A DNA stretch of 63,005 nucleotides. Source: Sphingomonas aquatilis (GTDB taxonomy: Bacteria; Pseudomonadota; Alphaproteobacteria; Sphingomonadales; Sphingomonadaceae). Shown in pieces: positions 62,405 through 63,005 of this stretch; within the stretch, counting starts at the first letter, position 1, and each line of letters starts with the position of its first letter. The notes beneath the pieces are model-generated. The model was not told the DNA's origin and searched no databases. It saw only the letters and a program-made list of their open reading frames with translations. Location of the stretch: assembly GCF_014196115.1 (NCBI RefSeq), contig NZ_JACIDB010000012.1:1-63005 (forward strand), written 5' to 3'. The position numbers and the translations under genes were made by a program.

Positions 62405-62924
62405 AGACAACGCCCGGCTTGGCAGCCTGGTTCGGGACGGCCTAATCCCGCAGGGTTTCGCGGTCGATTGGGTCGAGACCGTCGAGGACGCCGAGCTGGC
62501 GATGAAGGTGGCGACATATGACCTGCTACTGGTCGACCTTGGCTTACCCGATGGAGACGGCTTGGACATCGTCCGCCGTTCCCGCCGGGACAAGAATGCG
62601 ACGCCGATCCTTGTCCTGACCGCGCGAGGTGGCCTCGACGATCGCGTCACCGGACTCGACGCGGGCGCCGACGACTATCTGGTGAAGCCGTTCCAGATTC
62701 CCGAGCTCGCGGCGCGGTGTCGTGCCCTGCTGCGACGACCCGGGGCGTCGCTCGGCACCCGGCTCGCCGCGGGCAACGTCGTGCTCGATTGTGCCTCACG
62801 GTCGGCCGAGGTGGGCGGCGTCGCGATCGACGCGACGCCGCGTGAAATCAACCTGCTCGAAGTTCTGCTCCGCCGCGCCGGACACGTCGTCGCCAAGCCG
62901 GCGCTTGAGAATACGCTCTCATGA
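62385..62924 (+). CDS. OmpR-family response regulator truncated in the DNA-binding domain
   Basis: This protein has an intact receiver domain (LLLIEDNARLGSLVRDG, LLLVDLGLPDGDGLDI with the phospho-Asp, LVKPFQIPELAARC) and the first part of the winged helix (TPREINLLEVLLRRAGHVVAK). It stops after ENTLS at 179 residues, about 40 short of the usual 220; the recognition helix and wing are missing. A TGA at 62922 causes this. The following 80 bases do not resume the family sequence. Loss of DNA binding is likely unless this is a sequence error. Confidence 0.8.
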   Translation: MRLLLIEDNARLGSLVRDGLIPQGFAVDWVETVEDAELAMKVATYDLLLVDLGLPDGDGLDIVRRSRRDKNATPILVLTARGGLDDRVTGLDAGADDYLVKPFQIPELAARCRALLRRPGASLGTRLAAGNVVLDCASRSAEVGGVAIDATPREINLLEVLLRRAGHVVAKPALENTLS

Positions 62925-63005
62925 CTGCCATCCGAGACGCTGGCCGAGTTTACCTTGTCGCTGGCCGCAAGACCAGCGTTCGCATTGACCTTGGCGGGTG
63001 TGCCG

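Overview
The window looks like accessory DNA, very probably plasmid or chromid, of a sphingomonad-type alphaproteobacterium. The support is high GC with densely packed ATGA/TGATG gene overlaps, an alphaproteobacterial SOS box (GAAC-N7-GAAC) in front of an imuA-imuB-dnaE2 cassette, a RepC-family protein next to an RPA-type RepA initiator with iterons, and a backbone of Toprim, SSB-like, HNH and tyrosine recombinase genes. No rRNA, tRNA or CRISPR array was seen.

Region 1 (about 0.1-23 kb) is metabolic and stress cargo. It opens with a minus-strand sulfite-oxidation operon (DsbA-like protein, LysR regulator, TDT-family exporter, Tat-exported sulfite dehydrogenase, cytochrome c) with three related GATCGG...CCGATC palindromes in its gaps. 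A decayed stretch follows (about 4.7-8.4 kb) that holds a broken cydA relic, an unidentified relic and a beta-propeller gene. Next come a metallo-hydrolase plus bufferin-like RiPP operon (precursor, MNIO/DUF692, DUF2063, DoxX), malate dehydrogenase, a large catalase, a second molybdenum sulfite oxidase-like protein with an MgtC-like protein, an ECF sigma/anti-sigma unit with a beta-propeller and a DUF305 protein, and a fluoride riboswitch controlling a CLC-F fluoride antiporter and a DUF190 protein.

Region 2 (23.4-50.5 kb) is plasmid backbone and defence-like content. It has a giant methyltransferase/Strawberry-notch helicase divergent from the SOS mutasome cassette with the SOS box between them, primase/Toprim, HNH, SSB-like and RepC-like genes, 22-bp-spaced iterons and RepA, a four-gene small regulator/membrane operon, and a structured RNA with a strong terminator beside a DUF3800 gene. 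It continues with a tyrosine recombinase overlapping an Ntn-hydrolase-like gene, a GHKL-ATPase/PD-(D/E)xK fusion, a VapBC pair and a serine resolvase.

Region 3 (50.7-63 kb) is a compact sulfur-oxidation island. DsrE, an ArsR (SqrR/BigR-like) repressor and a peroxiredoxin are transcribed leftward. An eleven-gene rightward operon reads persulfide dioxygenase, two YeeE/YedE halves, a DUF442 sulfurtransferase, sulfide:quinone reductase, TSUP exporter, TlpA-like, two DsbA-like, a second persulfide dioxygenase and TsdA. The inferred flow is sulfide to persulfide (SQR), persulfide to sulfite (dioxygenases), and sulfite exported or oxidised by the sulfite dehydrogenase of region 1, with thiosulfate handled by YeeE and TsdA. 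The window ends in a rubrerythrin-like gene and a PepSY-cytochrome b561-response regulator operon whose regulator is truncated in its DNA-binding domain.

All assignments come from reading the sequence. No database search was run.
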